NCBI GenBank assembly: GCA_013153675.1
Contig: JAADEA010000024.1
Span: forward strand, 1-7,697
DNA length: 7,697 bases
Source: Campylobacterota bacterium
GTDB taxonomy: Bacteria; Campylobacterota; Campylobacteria; Campylobacterales; Sulfurovaceae
Direction of reading: 5' to 3'
Shown here: positions 1 to 7,250 of the stretch, one piece after another
Position numbering within the stretch: the first letter of the stretch is position 1
Layout of the letters: each line of letters begins with the position of its first letter
Notes under the pieces: generated by a model
What the model was told of the DNA's origin: nothing
Databases searched by the model: none
Seen by the model: the letters and a program-made list of their open reading frames with translations, nothing else
Made by a program: the position numbers and the translations under genes

Positions 1-1044
1 AAAGGATTATCTCTTTTAGAGTCTGCTTTATTAATAGATAAATTTGCTGATAGTAAGGATTTAGCTCCTGCTATTTTAGAGCTTGGAGCAAAAGGATATT
101 TAAAAATAAGGAAAGAAGATAGGGATATTATTATTGAAAAGATAAAAGATGTTGATAATCAACTAACATTTGATCAAAAAAAGATTATGAATGAACTTTT
201 GTTCAAAGATAGTAATAGTTATACTATCTCTCCTTATAATAATAGGGGAAGAGAGATTTACTATTTTGCTAAAAATATTAATAATGAACTGTATGAATGG
301 GCAAAAAGAGAAGGGTATATTTTTGATAATCTAAAAGAATCAAGAAGAGATTTTTTAAAAAGAGCTCTTTTGGCTTTTGGGGTTGTGCTATTAATAGATC
401 TTTTTGTAATATTTAAACTATTTGGAGTTGAGGCTCTCTTTTTATCTATTTTTGGTGCTATTTTTATAGGGATTGGTTTAGTAGTTATTATTAGCTCTAT
501 TATAAAAAAGGAGATATTTGGGATTATATTTGGAATTATTTGGCTTAGTATTAGTGCTTCTATATTTTTTAGTGAAGATAGCTATCTATTTAATCTAAAA
601 GGCTTTTTTTTATCTCCTATTTTTATAGTTCCTCTACTTGGAGGATTTATATATTTTATCTATCATAAAGTTGGTAGATATACTCAAAAAGGAATTAGAG
701 TAGTTAGAAAATTATATGGGCTTGAAAGATTTATTAAAAGGGTAGAGCAAGATAAAATTAAAAGATTTCTAAAGAGTGATCCAAACTATTTGGATAAATT
801 GCTTCCTTATGCAGTAATGTTTGGTTTAAATGAACATTGGTTTAGAGTTTATGAGGAGTTTAATAAAGAGCCATCTTTCTTCTTAGCTCCTATTTATGAA
901 GTAGACTTCTTCAATAGAGAGTTTATGAATGCAGCTTCTATTGGAGAGAGTTCTTTATCTACTCCTTCTTCTATTGATTCTATTTCTATGGGAGGCTCTT
1001 TTGGAGGTGGAGGTGTTGGAGGAGGTGGTGGAGGTTCTTGGTAA
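1..1044 (+). CDS. DUF2207-type predicted membrane protein, C-terminal part (5' end outside window)
   Basis: The reading frame is open from base 1 to a TAA at 1042-1044, giving 347 visible residues with no start in view. The ATG at 187 is internal, because the 62 codons before it encode family-like sequence. Visible residues 1-45 (SLLESALLIDKF, then LAPAILELGAKGYLKI) resemble the small cytoplasmic helix-turn-helix-like segment found in DUF2207 proteins. About four hydrophobic segments follow at roughly residues 122-142, 143-167, 172-190 and 200-222. A soluble domain comes next, containing LDKLLPYAVMFGLNEHW, a family-typical 'LPYA..FG' motif. The protein ends in a Gly-rich tail closing in GGSW, which is the hallmark of this family. 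The missing N-terminus should hold a signal peptide and an extracytoplasmic domain. The molecular function of the family is not established. The gene is codirectional with the pump operon but separated by a 74-nt gap, so I do not assume a functional link. Confidence 0.85.
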   Translation, partial: KGLSLLESALLIDKFADSKDLAPAILELGAKGYLKIRKEDRDIIIEKIKDVDNQLTFDQKKIMNELLFKDSNSYTISPYNNRGREIYYFAKNINNELYEWAKREGYIFDNLKESRRDFLKRALLAFGVVLLIDLFVIFKLFGVEALFLSIFGAIFIGIGLVVIISSIIKKEIFGIIFGIIWLSISASIFFSEDSYLFNLKGFFLSPIFIVPLLGGFIYFIYHKVGRYTQKGIRVVRKLYGLERFIKRVEQDKIKRFLKSDPNYLDKLLPYAVMFGLNEHWFRVYEEFNKEPSFFLAPIYEVDFFNREFMNAASIGESSLSTPSSIDSISMGGSFGGGGVGGGGGGSW

Positions 1045-1067
1045 AAAAGCGATAGTTTAGGTATAGT
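1038..1067 (+). promoter_or_regulatory. Candidate sigma70-type promoter for the efflux operon
   Basis: A possible -35 element TTGGTA (1038-1043; 4 of 6 to consensus) lies 18 nt from a possible -10 element TATAGT (1062-1067; 5 of 6). This would start transcription near 1074 and put the inverted repeat at 1086-1120 inside the mRNA leader. The -35 overlaps the end of the upstream gene. A competing -10, TAATAT at 1082-1087, has no good -35. In such an AT-rich region matches of this quality arise by chance, so this is a weak call. It is supported mainly by this being the only gap available for an operon promoter. Confidence 0.3.
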
Positions 1068-1071
1068 TTAG
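1052..1071 (+). promoter_or_regulatory. Tandem direct repeat, candidate OmpR-family regulator binding site
   Basis: The 9-mer ATAGTTTAG occurs exactly twice, at 1052-1060 and 1063-1071, separated by 2 nt. The repeat unit is therefore 11 bp, about one helical turn. OmpR/PhoB-family response regulators are known to bind head-to-tail as dimers on direct repeats with 10-11 bp periodicity. This operon encodes one such regulator (6591-7250). The repeat overlaps the candidate -10 at 1062-1067 and lies 48 nt before the start codon of the first pump gene. The repeat itself is plain in the sequence. Its role as the autoregulatory site is inference. Confidence 0.45.
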
Positions 1072-1085
1072 CAAAGAATACTAAT

Positions 1086-1120
1086 ATATGTGCAATCTTA
1101 AAATAGAGGATTGCTCATAT
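1086..1120 (+). promoter_or_regulatory. Imperfect inverted repeat covering the RBS and start codon of the TolC-family gene
   Basis: Left arm 1086-1099 and right arm 1107-1120 form a 14-bp stem with a 7-nt loop (1100-1106). There is one U-U mismatch (1091/1115) and one G-U wobble (1098/1108). The right arm contains most of the Shine-Dalgarno AGAGGA (1105-1110) and the first two bases of the ATG at 1119. If transcribed, the hairpin would mask ribosome entry. As DNA it could equally be an operator for a dimeric repressor. It is not a terminator: no U-tract follows and it overlaps the start codon. Confidence 0.5.
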
Positions 1121-2405
1121 GAGAAGTACTTTTTTATTATTAATATTTACGCTTTTTTTAGCTTCTGACTCTTTGGATAGTTTAATTAATTATGCTATTA
1201 AACATAGTCCTATAATAAAATCTACTATTGCCGATATAAAAATTGCCTCCTTAAAGAGAGAGAGGGCAAAAAGAGCTCAATTTGGAAATATTGATTTAGT
1301 GGCGTCTTATACACACTATAATATTGAAAGAACTTTAGCTCCTCTTCCACCATCAGCGATGAAATCAAAAGAGCCTATTACTGTAACTAAAGATATCTAC
1401 TCTTGGGGAGTAAATTATTCTGTTGCTTTATTTGTAGGATTTGCTCAAGTAGAGAGTATAAAAATATCTGAACTTGCTAAGAGATTAGCTTCTAAGAAAC
1501 TTCATTTAACAAAAGAGGAATTAGTTTTTAATATAAAGAATCTATATCTATCTATTCTTGCTCAAAAAGAGCTTTTAGCTGCAAATATTTCCTATCTAAA
1601 TGCTCTTAGAAGAGTTTTAAAAGTTGTCTCTTATCAAGTTGAGCTTGGTAAAAAGGCTCAAATTGACAAAATTAAAACTTCAGCAGAGATTAGCCAATTA
1701 AAAGCTCAAATAGAATCTATAAAGGGAAATATTCAAATTACAAAAGAGACATTAGGGGCATTGGTTGGTAGAAAGGTTGGAAAGATAAATAGAATTAAGA
1801 TAAAAATTAAAAGATTTTCAAATAGAAATTTAAAAAGAGCTCTTAAAAAAGTTCCCTATTTGGACAAAATAAAAATAGAAGATATATCAATAAAAAAAGC
1901 TCAAAGAATGATTAGAAAAAGTCGTTCAAAAAGATATCCTCAAGTTTTTTTAAATGCATATTATGGAAAGAATTATGGAGAAGATATCTATCTGGATAAG
2001 TGGGATAATAAAGAAGTATGGCAGGCTGGTATAAATATTAAATATAATCTTATAGATTTTGGTCAAAACTCTTTAGAGATTGAAGAGGCTAAGGTAGAAA
2101 AATTAAAGGCTCAATTAAAAAAGGTTCAAAAGTTATTAGATTTAAAAAGAGATATAACTAAAGCATTTGAAAAGATAAAGATAAACTATTCTCTATATTT
2201 AGCTAATAGAGAAAATTATAAATTAGCTCAAAAGGCTTATGAAATAGAGTTGACAAGGTATAAAAATGCTCTTTCTACTATTAATGATCTTTTAATAGCT
2301 AAGGCAAAAGCTCAGCTTGCACTTGCAAAGATTATTGAGAGTAAATATGAGTATCAAAAGAGTATTTATCTATTAGATTATATTTTAGAAAGAGGAGTGA
2401 AATAG
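1119..2405 (+). CDS. TolC-family outer-membrane efflux channel protein
   Basis: This 428-residue protein is the likely outer-membrane channel of the tripartite pump. It trimerises in the family and carries substrate from the periplasm to the outside. Residues 1-16 form a signal peptide (MRSTFLLLIFTLFLAS) with cleavage probably near Ser16. There is no lipobox Cys, so it is not an OprM-type lipoprotein. Two outer-membrane-efflux repeats are visible. The first spans about 18-218, with long helices and a beta-like stretch near 55-110. The second spans about 240-425 and contains YNLIDFGQNSLEIEEAK (309-325) and the typical YKNALSTINDLLIAKAKAQLA helix segment (381-401). Length is normal for the family. 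The ATG at 1119 has AGAGGA at 1105-1110, 8 nt upstream, but both lie in a stable-looking inverted repeat. The stop overlaps the adaptor start by one base (TAGTG). An outer-membrane gene leading the operon is less common than adaptor-transporter-channel order. Confidence 0.9.
   Translation: MRSTFLLLIFTLFLASDSLDSLINYAIKHSPIIKSTIADIKIASLKRERAKRAQFGNIDLVASYTHYNIERTLAPLPPSAMKSKEPITVTKDIYSWGVNYSVALFVGFAQVESIKISELAKRLASKKLHLTKEELVFNIKNLYLSILAQKELLAANISYLNALRRVLKVVSYQVELGKKAQIDKIKTSAEISQLKAQIESIKGNIQITKETLGALVGRKVGKINRIKIKIKRFSNRNLKRALKKVPYLDKIKIEDISIKKAQRMIRKSRSKRYPQVFLNAYYGKNYGEDIYLDKWDNKEVWQAGINIKYNLIDFGQNSLEIEEAKVEKLKAQLKKVQKLLDLKRDITKAFEKIKINYSLYLANRENYKLAQKAYEIELTRYKNALSTINDLLIAKAKAQLALAKIIESKYEYQKSIYLLDYILERGVK
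2391..2397 (+). promoter_or_regulatory. Strong Shine-Dalgarno for the adaptor gene, deciding the GTG start at 2405
   Basis: AGAGGAG sits 7 nt before the GTG at 2405-2407. The other GTG at 2397 is followed by a stop two codons later, so 2405 is the only sensible start here. The frame it opens begins with a classic membrane anchor. This argues that the adaptor truly starts here, even though that frame stops at 2534-2536. The TTG at 2568, the first start-like codon in the body frame, has no comparable site (only GAGG at 2541-2544, too distant). Confidence 0.75.
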
Positions 2406-3485
2406 TGAAAAAGTTTTTTATATCTTTAATTGTGATTGCATTAACGGTTGCTATGATTTTAGGTGGTAGGAAGATACTTTTAGAAAAAAAAAGAAGAGAT
2501 AAAAAATTTAAAACCTCCTTTAAAAAGAGATATTAATATTGAGGTAATAAAGCCAAAATTTGGCTATTTGGAATATAAGGAGGAGTATTTAGGAGAAATT
2601 AGAGCTATAAAGGATATAAAATTATCTACAAAAATTCCTGGTTTTATAAAAAAAGTTTATGTAAAAGATTCTCAAAAGGTAAAAAAGGGAGACATTTTAG
2701 TAAAAATAGATGATAAAGAGATATTAGCCAATTTAAATGCTCTTAAAGTAGCTCTAAAGGCACAAAAGAATGATTATCTATTTGCAAAAAATGTATATGA
2801 GAGAAATAAAAAGTTATATAAAGTAGGTGGATTACCAAAAGAGAAAGTAGAGAGCTCTTTAGTACTTGTAAAGAGTAAAAGATCTCTTTGGGAGAATACT
2901 TTACAAAAGATCAATCAATTAAAAAATCAATTAAAATACCTTTTGATAAAGGCACCGTATGATGGAGTTGTTGATAGGGTATTGTTGCATGAAGGAGATT
3001 TGGCAGCAGTTGGAAGACCTATTATTAGTTTTTATGATGGTAGAAAAAAGATTACATTTTTATATCCTCAATTTGAAAAGATAGAAAAAGGGATGGATGT
3101 CTATTTTGAAAATAGATTAATAGGAAAAGTAGCAAATATATATAAAAGTGCGAAGAACTCTTTAGGTGTAGCTGAGGTTTTATTAAATAAAGAGCTTAGC
3201 TATCCTATTGGAACCTCTTTAAAGATAAAGGTTTTAAAAAATAGGGTAGAAGGGACAATTTTGCCATCTGATACGATTATTCATAAAAAAGAGGGTGATT
3301 TTATAGCTATTTATAAAGATAAAAAATTTATTTTAAAAAAAGTTCATATTTTATTGAGAAGTTTAGATTTGGTAGCTATTAGAGAGAATATTAACGATTT
3401 TGTTGCAAAGGGTAATGAGAGAGAATTGGCTTTTTTACCTTTTTTTAAAAATGTGAATGTATTGGGGTTAAATAATGAGAAGTAA
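2405..3485 (+). CDS. RND efflux periplasmic adaptor (membrane fusion protein), frameshifted near the N-terminus
   Basis: The adaptor bridges the RND transporter and the TolC-family channel. From GTG 2405 one frame reads MKKFFISLIVIALTVAMILGG, an N-terminal membrane anchor or signal segment, then a Lys/Arg-rich stretch, and stops at TAA 2534-2536 (43 residues). The frame one base later is open from 2484 to TAA 3483-3485 and encodes the rest. Removing one A from the A9 run (2484-2492) joins them into a 359-residue protein of normal family length. In joined numbering: half lipoyl motif with IPGFIKKVYVKD and KVKKGDILVKID at about 76-102; coiled-coil hairpin about 104-177; second half lipoyl motif LIKAPYDGVVDRV at 180-192; beta-barrel about 214-279; membrane-proximal domain to the end. 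A TTG at 2568 could give a 305-residue product, but it would lack export and anchoring sequence. Whether the gene is broken, phase-variable, slippage-decoded or misassembled cannot be settled here. Confidence 0.8.
2484..2506 (+). other. Frame-switch region with A9 and A6 homopolymers in the adaptor gene
   Basis: Nine A residues (2484-2492) follow the in-frame TAG that opens the body frame (2481-2483), and six more lie at 2501-2506. The anchor frame and body frame overlap from 2484 to 2533, so the change of frame must fall there. Losing one A, or gaining two, in either run joins the frames. The A9 run is the more slip-prone. A simple -1 ribosomal slip on A AAA AAG would not restore the frame; a +1 or -2 shift is required. 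Confidence 0.7.
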
Positions 3486-6400
3486 TAAGAGTTGGATAGA
3501 GAGAATATTAAGCAAGCCCCATGTGGTTATCTCATTTTTAGCCCTTTTTATTTTAGCTGGTGTTGTTGGATATCAAAAAATACATAGAAATTTATTTCCT
3601 AATTCAAATTATCCAGAGGTTGCAGTAGTTATTGTAGAACCTGGAGCATCAGCAAAAAGTATGGCAAGTAATGTAGCAGTAGTAATTGAAGAGGAGCTTT
3701 ATACTTTAGATGAGATAAGAAGGGTATATTCTACTACGATAGATGAAGTTAGTGTAATTAAAGCAGAGTTTGAATATAGCAAAAATATAGATACTGCTGT
3801 TAATGATGTAACAAATGCAATTAGTAAAATTAGATCTAAATTACCAAAAGATATTAAAGAGCCCCAAATAATAAAAATTACTGAAGCAACAGCTCCAATT
3901 TTAGTAGTTTCCGTATCTCCTAAAGATAAAAAAATTAAATTAGAAGATGTAAGAGATCTTCTTAGTACTGAGATTAAACATAGCTTACTTAGAGTAGATG
4001 GTGTTGCAAATGTAGAGATTTTTGGTGGATATGAAAAAGAGGTTGAAATAGAAGTAGATAAGAAAAAGATAGATGCTTATCATATTCCTTTAGAGTTGGT
4101 AGTGGCTAAAATAGAAAAGTTTGATGATGATTTTACTTTAGGTTTTATTAATAATAAAAAGAGGGAATATCTATTAAAGATAGCATCAAAGAGGGATAAT
4201 ATTGAGAAGTTAAAAAACTTGGAAATTATTCCAAATGTAAAACTATCAGATATTGCTAAAGTATATTTTGGTCATTATGAGAATAGAGCTTCATATTGGG
4301 GAAATGGTAAAAGAGCAATTGCTCTATCTATTCAAAGATCTCTTAGTGCAGATGTAATTAAGACAATTAATAAGGTAGAAGAGAAGTTAAAAGAGCTAAA
4401 AAGAGAGTATCCAAATTTAGAGTTTGAGATTAGTGATACTCAAAAAGATACAATTGAACAAAGTACTATTAATATGTTTGAATCTTTAAGAGATGCAATT
4501 GTTATGTCTACAATTGTAGTATTTCTATTTTTGGCAAGTTTTAGACAGATATTAGTAGTGCTTGTAACAATACCTCTTGTATATGCTTCTACTATTGCTT
4601 TAATGTGGCTTGTGGGAATAGATTTTAATGTGGTTACTTTAACAGCAATTATTCTTGCTTTAGGGCTTTTATTAGATGATACAGTGGTAGTAATGGAGAA
4701 TATTGAGAGGCATTATAAAGAGCTTAAAAAAGGTATTAAAGAGGCTGTTTATGATGGTACTAAAGAGATAATGTTTGCTGATTTAAGTGGTACAATAACT
4801 ACCATGCTGGCTCTTGCTCCAATGTTGTTTGTTGGAGGATATCCTCAAACTGTTTTTGCTCCATTAGTAGGAACACTTTTATTGGCTTTAGCTGCTTCAT
4901 ATTTTATATCAATTATTGCTGTTCCCCTTCTTTCTTTATATATTTTAGATATTAAAAATAGGTGGGTTTTAAAAAGTGAAGAGCTTTTTCATAAAATTAT
5001 CTCTAAGGCAAATGAGTCTATTCAAAGCTTTTTTGCTTTTATTGTAGATAGAGTAACAGCTTCTAAGCTTTTGGGGCTTTTTTCTGTTGCTATATTAATA
5101 TTTTTATTTATTACTTCAGTCAAAATTGTATTACCTGTTGTAGGGCAGGAGTTGATGCCACCAATGGATACAGGAGCAGTAAATATTGAAATTACTACAA
5201 AAGCCAATTTACCTATATCTAAAAGTGAAGAGATAATGGAAAAGGTTAATAAGATTATTAAAGAGGAGGGAAAACTTTTAAGAGTCTCAGGAACAATTGG
5301 AAGTGAAGCTGGAGTATTGAGTATTGGAAGTGGTAGTGGAATTGATCATATAAAAATTGTAGCTACATATGTAGATAGATTTCATAGAAAGAGAGATATT
5401 TGGCAAATAGCAGCATCTATTAGAGAAAAGTTATCTAAAGTAGCTGATATTAAATATTTTATGGTGGCTCCTTATGGATCTACTGCCCTTGCTTCTATTA
5501 GAGCTAATGTAGATGCTAAATTGAGTTCTAATAAGTTAGATGATTTAATTGATGCTTCTAAAGGAGTATTTGAAGCTCTCTCTAAAACTAAAGGGGTTGT
5601 TTCTGTTCAAAGAAGTTGGGATATGAGTAAAAGGGTTTATAATTTTATTTTAGATGATAAAAAGCTTTTAAGTTACAACTTAACTCCTAAAGATGTGGCT
5701 CGCTCTTTACAACTTGCTTTAAGAGGGGCAATTGTGGCTACTTTACCAAAGAATAATGGCTTAGATTATAATGTGAGAGTGTGGCTTCCAAAAAATAGAA
5801 TTGATTATATTGAGAAGATAGAAAACTTTTTAATTACCACACCAAAAGGATTAGTTCCTTTAAAAGAGTTTGCAAAAGTTACATATAATTATGAGCCTAC
5901 CCAAATTACAAGGGAAGATTTAAAATATACAATAGAGGTATATGGGAATAGGGAAAAAGCGGCAATTTCTCATATAATGGACGACTTTGAAAAGCATTTA
6001 AAAGAGGTTAAACTTCCTGAGGGTGTAGATTTAGAACAAATAGGGGATATTAAACAATTTAAATCTTCGGCTAAAAGAATGATTGGAGCAATTATTACTG
6101 CTGTGATTTTAATCTTTTTCTCTTTAATTGTTCTATTTTCTGATATAAAAATCTCTTTAATGATACTCTTTTCCATACCTCTTACACTAATTGGTGCTTC
6201 TTGGACAATGTTGCTTTTTGATTATCATATATCTATGCCGGCTATGATGGGATTTATATTACTTTCTGGAATTATAGTAAATAATGCGATTTTATTGATT
6301 CATTTTGCAATAGAAGAGATAAAAAATGGTAAATCTAAAAAAGAGGCTATGTTAAATGCGATTAGAATTAGAACAAGACCGGTGTTAATGACTGCTTTTT

Positions 6401-6582
6401 CTGTAAGTGTGGGTATGTTGCCTGTAGCACAGGGAGCGGCTATTGGGCTTGAGCGTTTAGCGCCTTTAGGGGCAGTAGCTATTGGTGGGTTATTAATTGG
6501 TACTTTAATGACATTAGTTTTTATTCCTATACTCTTTATTTGGACAATAAATGAAGATAAAGTAAAAAGTTTGGAGATTTAG
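3475..6582 (+). CDS. RND-family efflux transporter permease (AcrB/HAE1-like)
   Basis: This is the proton-driven inner-membrane pump, 1035 residues, full length for the family. It shows the usual duplicated layout: TM1 about 15-33; first periplasmic region about 34-335; TM2-6 between about 340 and 491, including a re-entry through residue 440-453; TM7 about 531-553; second periplasmic region about 555-865; and TM8-12 between about 868 and 1024. TM4 carries ALGLLLDDTVVVMENIERH, with the paired aspartates D401 and D402 expected for proton relay (AcrB D407/D408). TM10 reads GIIVNNAILLIHFA, so N936 occupies the place of AcrB K940. R968 in RTRPVLMTAF matches AcrB R971. The drug-type DD motif and overall pattern favour small-molecule (HAE1-like) over heavy-metal export, but the substrate is not determinable. 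It starts inside the adaptor gene (11-nt overlap); GGGG at 3464-3467 is a modest ribosome binding site, so translation is probably coupled. Confidence 0.93.
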   Translation: MRSNKSWIERILSKPHVVISFLALFILAGVVGYQKIHRNLFPNSNYPEVAVVIVEPGASAKSMASNVAVVIEEELYTLDEIRRVYSTTIDEVSVIKAEFEYSKNIDTAVNDVTNAISKIRSKLPKDIKEPQIIKITEATAPILVVSVSPKDKKIKLEDVRDLLSTEIKHSLLRVDGVANVEIFGGYEKEVEIEVDKKKIDAYHIPLELVVAKIEKFDDDFTLGFINNKKREYLLKIASKRDNIEKLKNLEIIPNVKLSDIAKVYFGHYENRASYWGNGKRAIALSIQRSLSADVIKTINKVEEKLKELKREYPNLEFEISDTQKDTIEQSTINMFESLRDAIVMSTIVVFLFLASFRQILVVLVTIPLVYASTIALMWLVGIDFNVVTLTAIILALGLLLDDTVVVMENIERHYKELKKGIKEAVYDGTKEIMFADLSGTITTMLALAPMLFVGGYPQTVFAPLVGTLLLALAASYFISIIAVPLLSLYILDIKNRWVLKSEELFHKIISKANESIQSFFAFIVDRVTASKLLGLFSVAILIFLFITSVKIVLPVVGQELMPPMDTGAVNIEITTKANLPISKSEEIMEKVNKIIKEEGKLLRVSGTIGSEAGVLSIGSGSGIDHIKIVATYVDRFHRKRDIWQIAASIREKLSKVADIKYFMVAPYGSTALASIRANVDAKLSSNKLDDLIDASKGVFEALSKTKGVVSVQRSWDMSKRVYNFILDDKKLLSYNLTPKDVARSLQLALRGAIVATLPKNNGLDYNVRVWLPKNRIDYIEKIENFLITTPKGLVPLKEFAKVTYNYEPTQITREDLKYTIEVYGNREKAAISHIMDDFEKHLKEVKLPEGVDLEQIGDIKQFKSSAKRMIGAIITAVILIFFSLIVLFSDIKISLMILFSIPLTLIGASWTMLLFDYHISMPAMMGFILLSGIIVNNAILLIHFAIEEIKNGKSKKEAMLNAIRIRTRPVLMTAFSVSVGMLPVAQGAAIGLERLAPLGAVAIGGLLIGTLMTLVFIPILFIWTINEDKVKSLEI

Positions 6583-6585
6583 GAG
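6581..6585 (+). promoter_or_regulatory. Ribosome binding site for the response regulator, overlapping the pump stop codon
   Basis: AGGAG overlaps the TAG stop of the transporter gene (6580-6582) and stands 5 nt before the GTG at 6591. No other start codon gives a complete receiver domain, so this site fixes the regulator start. The arrangement suggests reinitiation or coupled translation. Confidence 0.65.
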
Positions 6586-6590
6586 AGGGT

Positions 6591-7250
6591 GTGAAGAGAA
6601 AAATTTTACTTGTAGAAGATGATTTAGAATTAAATGAGACAATAGGTGATTTTTTAAAAATGAGTGGTTTTGATGTAATAAGTGTATATGATGGGGAGGA
6701 GGCGGTTATTAGGGGATATGAGCAAAATTTTGATCTTATTTTATTAGATGTAAAACTTCCTCTAAAGAGTGGTTTTGAGGTTGCAAAAGAACTTAGAAAA
6801 AGAGTTAATACACCTATTATTTTTATTACTTCTCTTGATTCTCCTGCTGATGTGGAGAGTGGATTTTTAAGTGGGGGAGATGATTATATAAAGAAGCCTT
6901 TTTTACTAAAGGAGCTAAAATTAAGAATAGATGCTATTTTAAGAAGGGTATATAATAATAAAGAGCTTATTGAATTAGAGGGAGGATTTATATTTGATGT
7001 TAAAAATTTAGAGTTAAGAAAGGATAATAAAAAGATCCATTTAAAAAGAAAAGTTGCTCTTTTATTATCTCTTTTTTTAGAATCAAGAGGAAGAATTTTA
7101 ACAAAAGAGGAGATCTTTGAGAGATTATATGAGTATGAAGAGACACCCAATGAGGCTTCATTAAGAACTTTTATATCTAATTTAAGATCTATTTTGGGAA
7201 ATAACTCTATTGAAACTATAAAAGATGTAGGATATAAATTTGTGGGCTGA
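6591..7250 (+). CDS. OmpR-family two-component response regulator
   Basis: This 219-residue cytoplasmic transcription factor is full length. The receiver domain spans residues 1-118: acidic pocket E9, D10 and D11 (ILLVEDD), phospho-acceptor D53 (LILLDVKLP), switch residues T80 (IIFIT) and Y99, and invariant K102 in IKKPF. The winged-helix DNA-binding domain spans about 125-219: LKRKVALLLSLFLESRGRILTK helix region, the recognition helix in EASLRTFISNLRSIL (188-202), and the wing IETIKDVGYKF (207-217). All key residues are present, so it should be phosphorylatable. It starts with GTG, 8 nt after the transporter stop, and overlaps the next gene by 11 nt. As part of the pump operon it probably controls the operon itself, with the direct repeat at 1052-1071 as candidate target. 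Which kinase feeds it is inferred from adjacency only. Confidence 0.93.
   Translation: MKRKILLVEDDLELNETIGDFLKMSGFDVISVYDGEEAVIRGYEQNFDLILLDVKLPLKSGFEVAKELRKRVNTPIIFITSLDSPADVESGFLSGGDDYIKKPFLLKELKLRIDAILRRVYNNKELIELEGGFIFDVKNLELRKDNKKIHLKRKVALLLSLFLESRGRILTKEEIFERLYEYEETPNEASLRTFISNLRSILGNNSIETIKDVGYKFVG
7229..7232 (+). promoter_or_regulatory. Ribosome binding site deciding the TTG start of the downstream gene
   Basis: AGGA lies 7 nt before the TTG at 7240-7242. A stop (TAG 7228-7230) in the same frame excludes anything further upstream, and no ATG or GTG occurs in frame before the first membrane segment. TTG is therefore the likely start. Confidence 0.55.

Noticed and set aside
187..1044. 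DUF2207-type gene starting at ATG 187
   Set aside because: The frame is open to base 1 and the 62 preceding codons encode family-like sequence, so 187 is internal.
1086..1120. Rho-independent terminator of the upstream gene
   Set aside because: No U-tract follows the stem, and the right arm runs into the start codon of the TolC-family gene, so a regulatory reading is better.
2568..3485. Adaptor gene starting at TTG 2568 as a complete 305-residue protein
   Set aside because: No ribosome binding site at proper distance, no signal or anchor sequence, and the frame continues upstream with adaptor-like residues. The GTG at 2405 has both a strong ribosome binding site and an anchor, so a frameshifted 2405 start explains more.
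5022..5207. 61-codon open stretch on the minus strand
   Set aside because: Antisense to a well-supported region of the transporter and no family resemblance; chance open frame.
5970..6176. 68-codon open stretch on the minus strand
   Set aside because: Antisense to the transporter around TM8; its hydrophobic content mirrors the sense-strand membrane segment.
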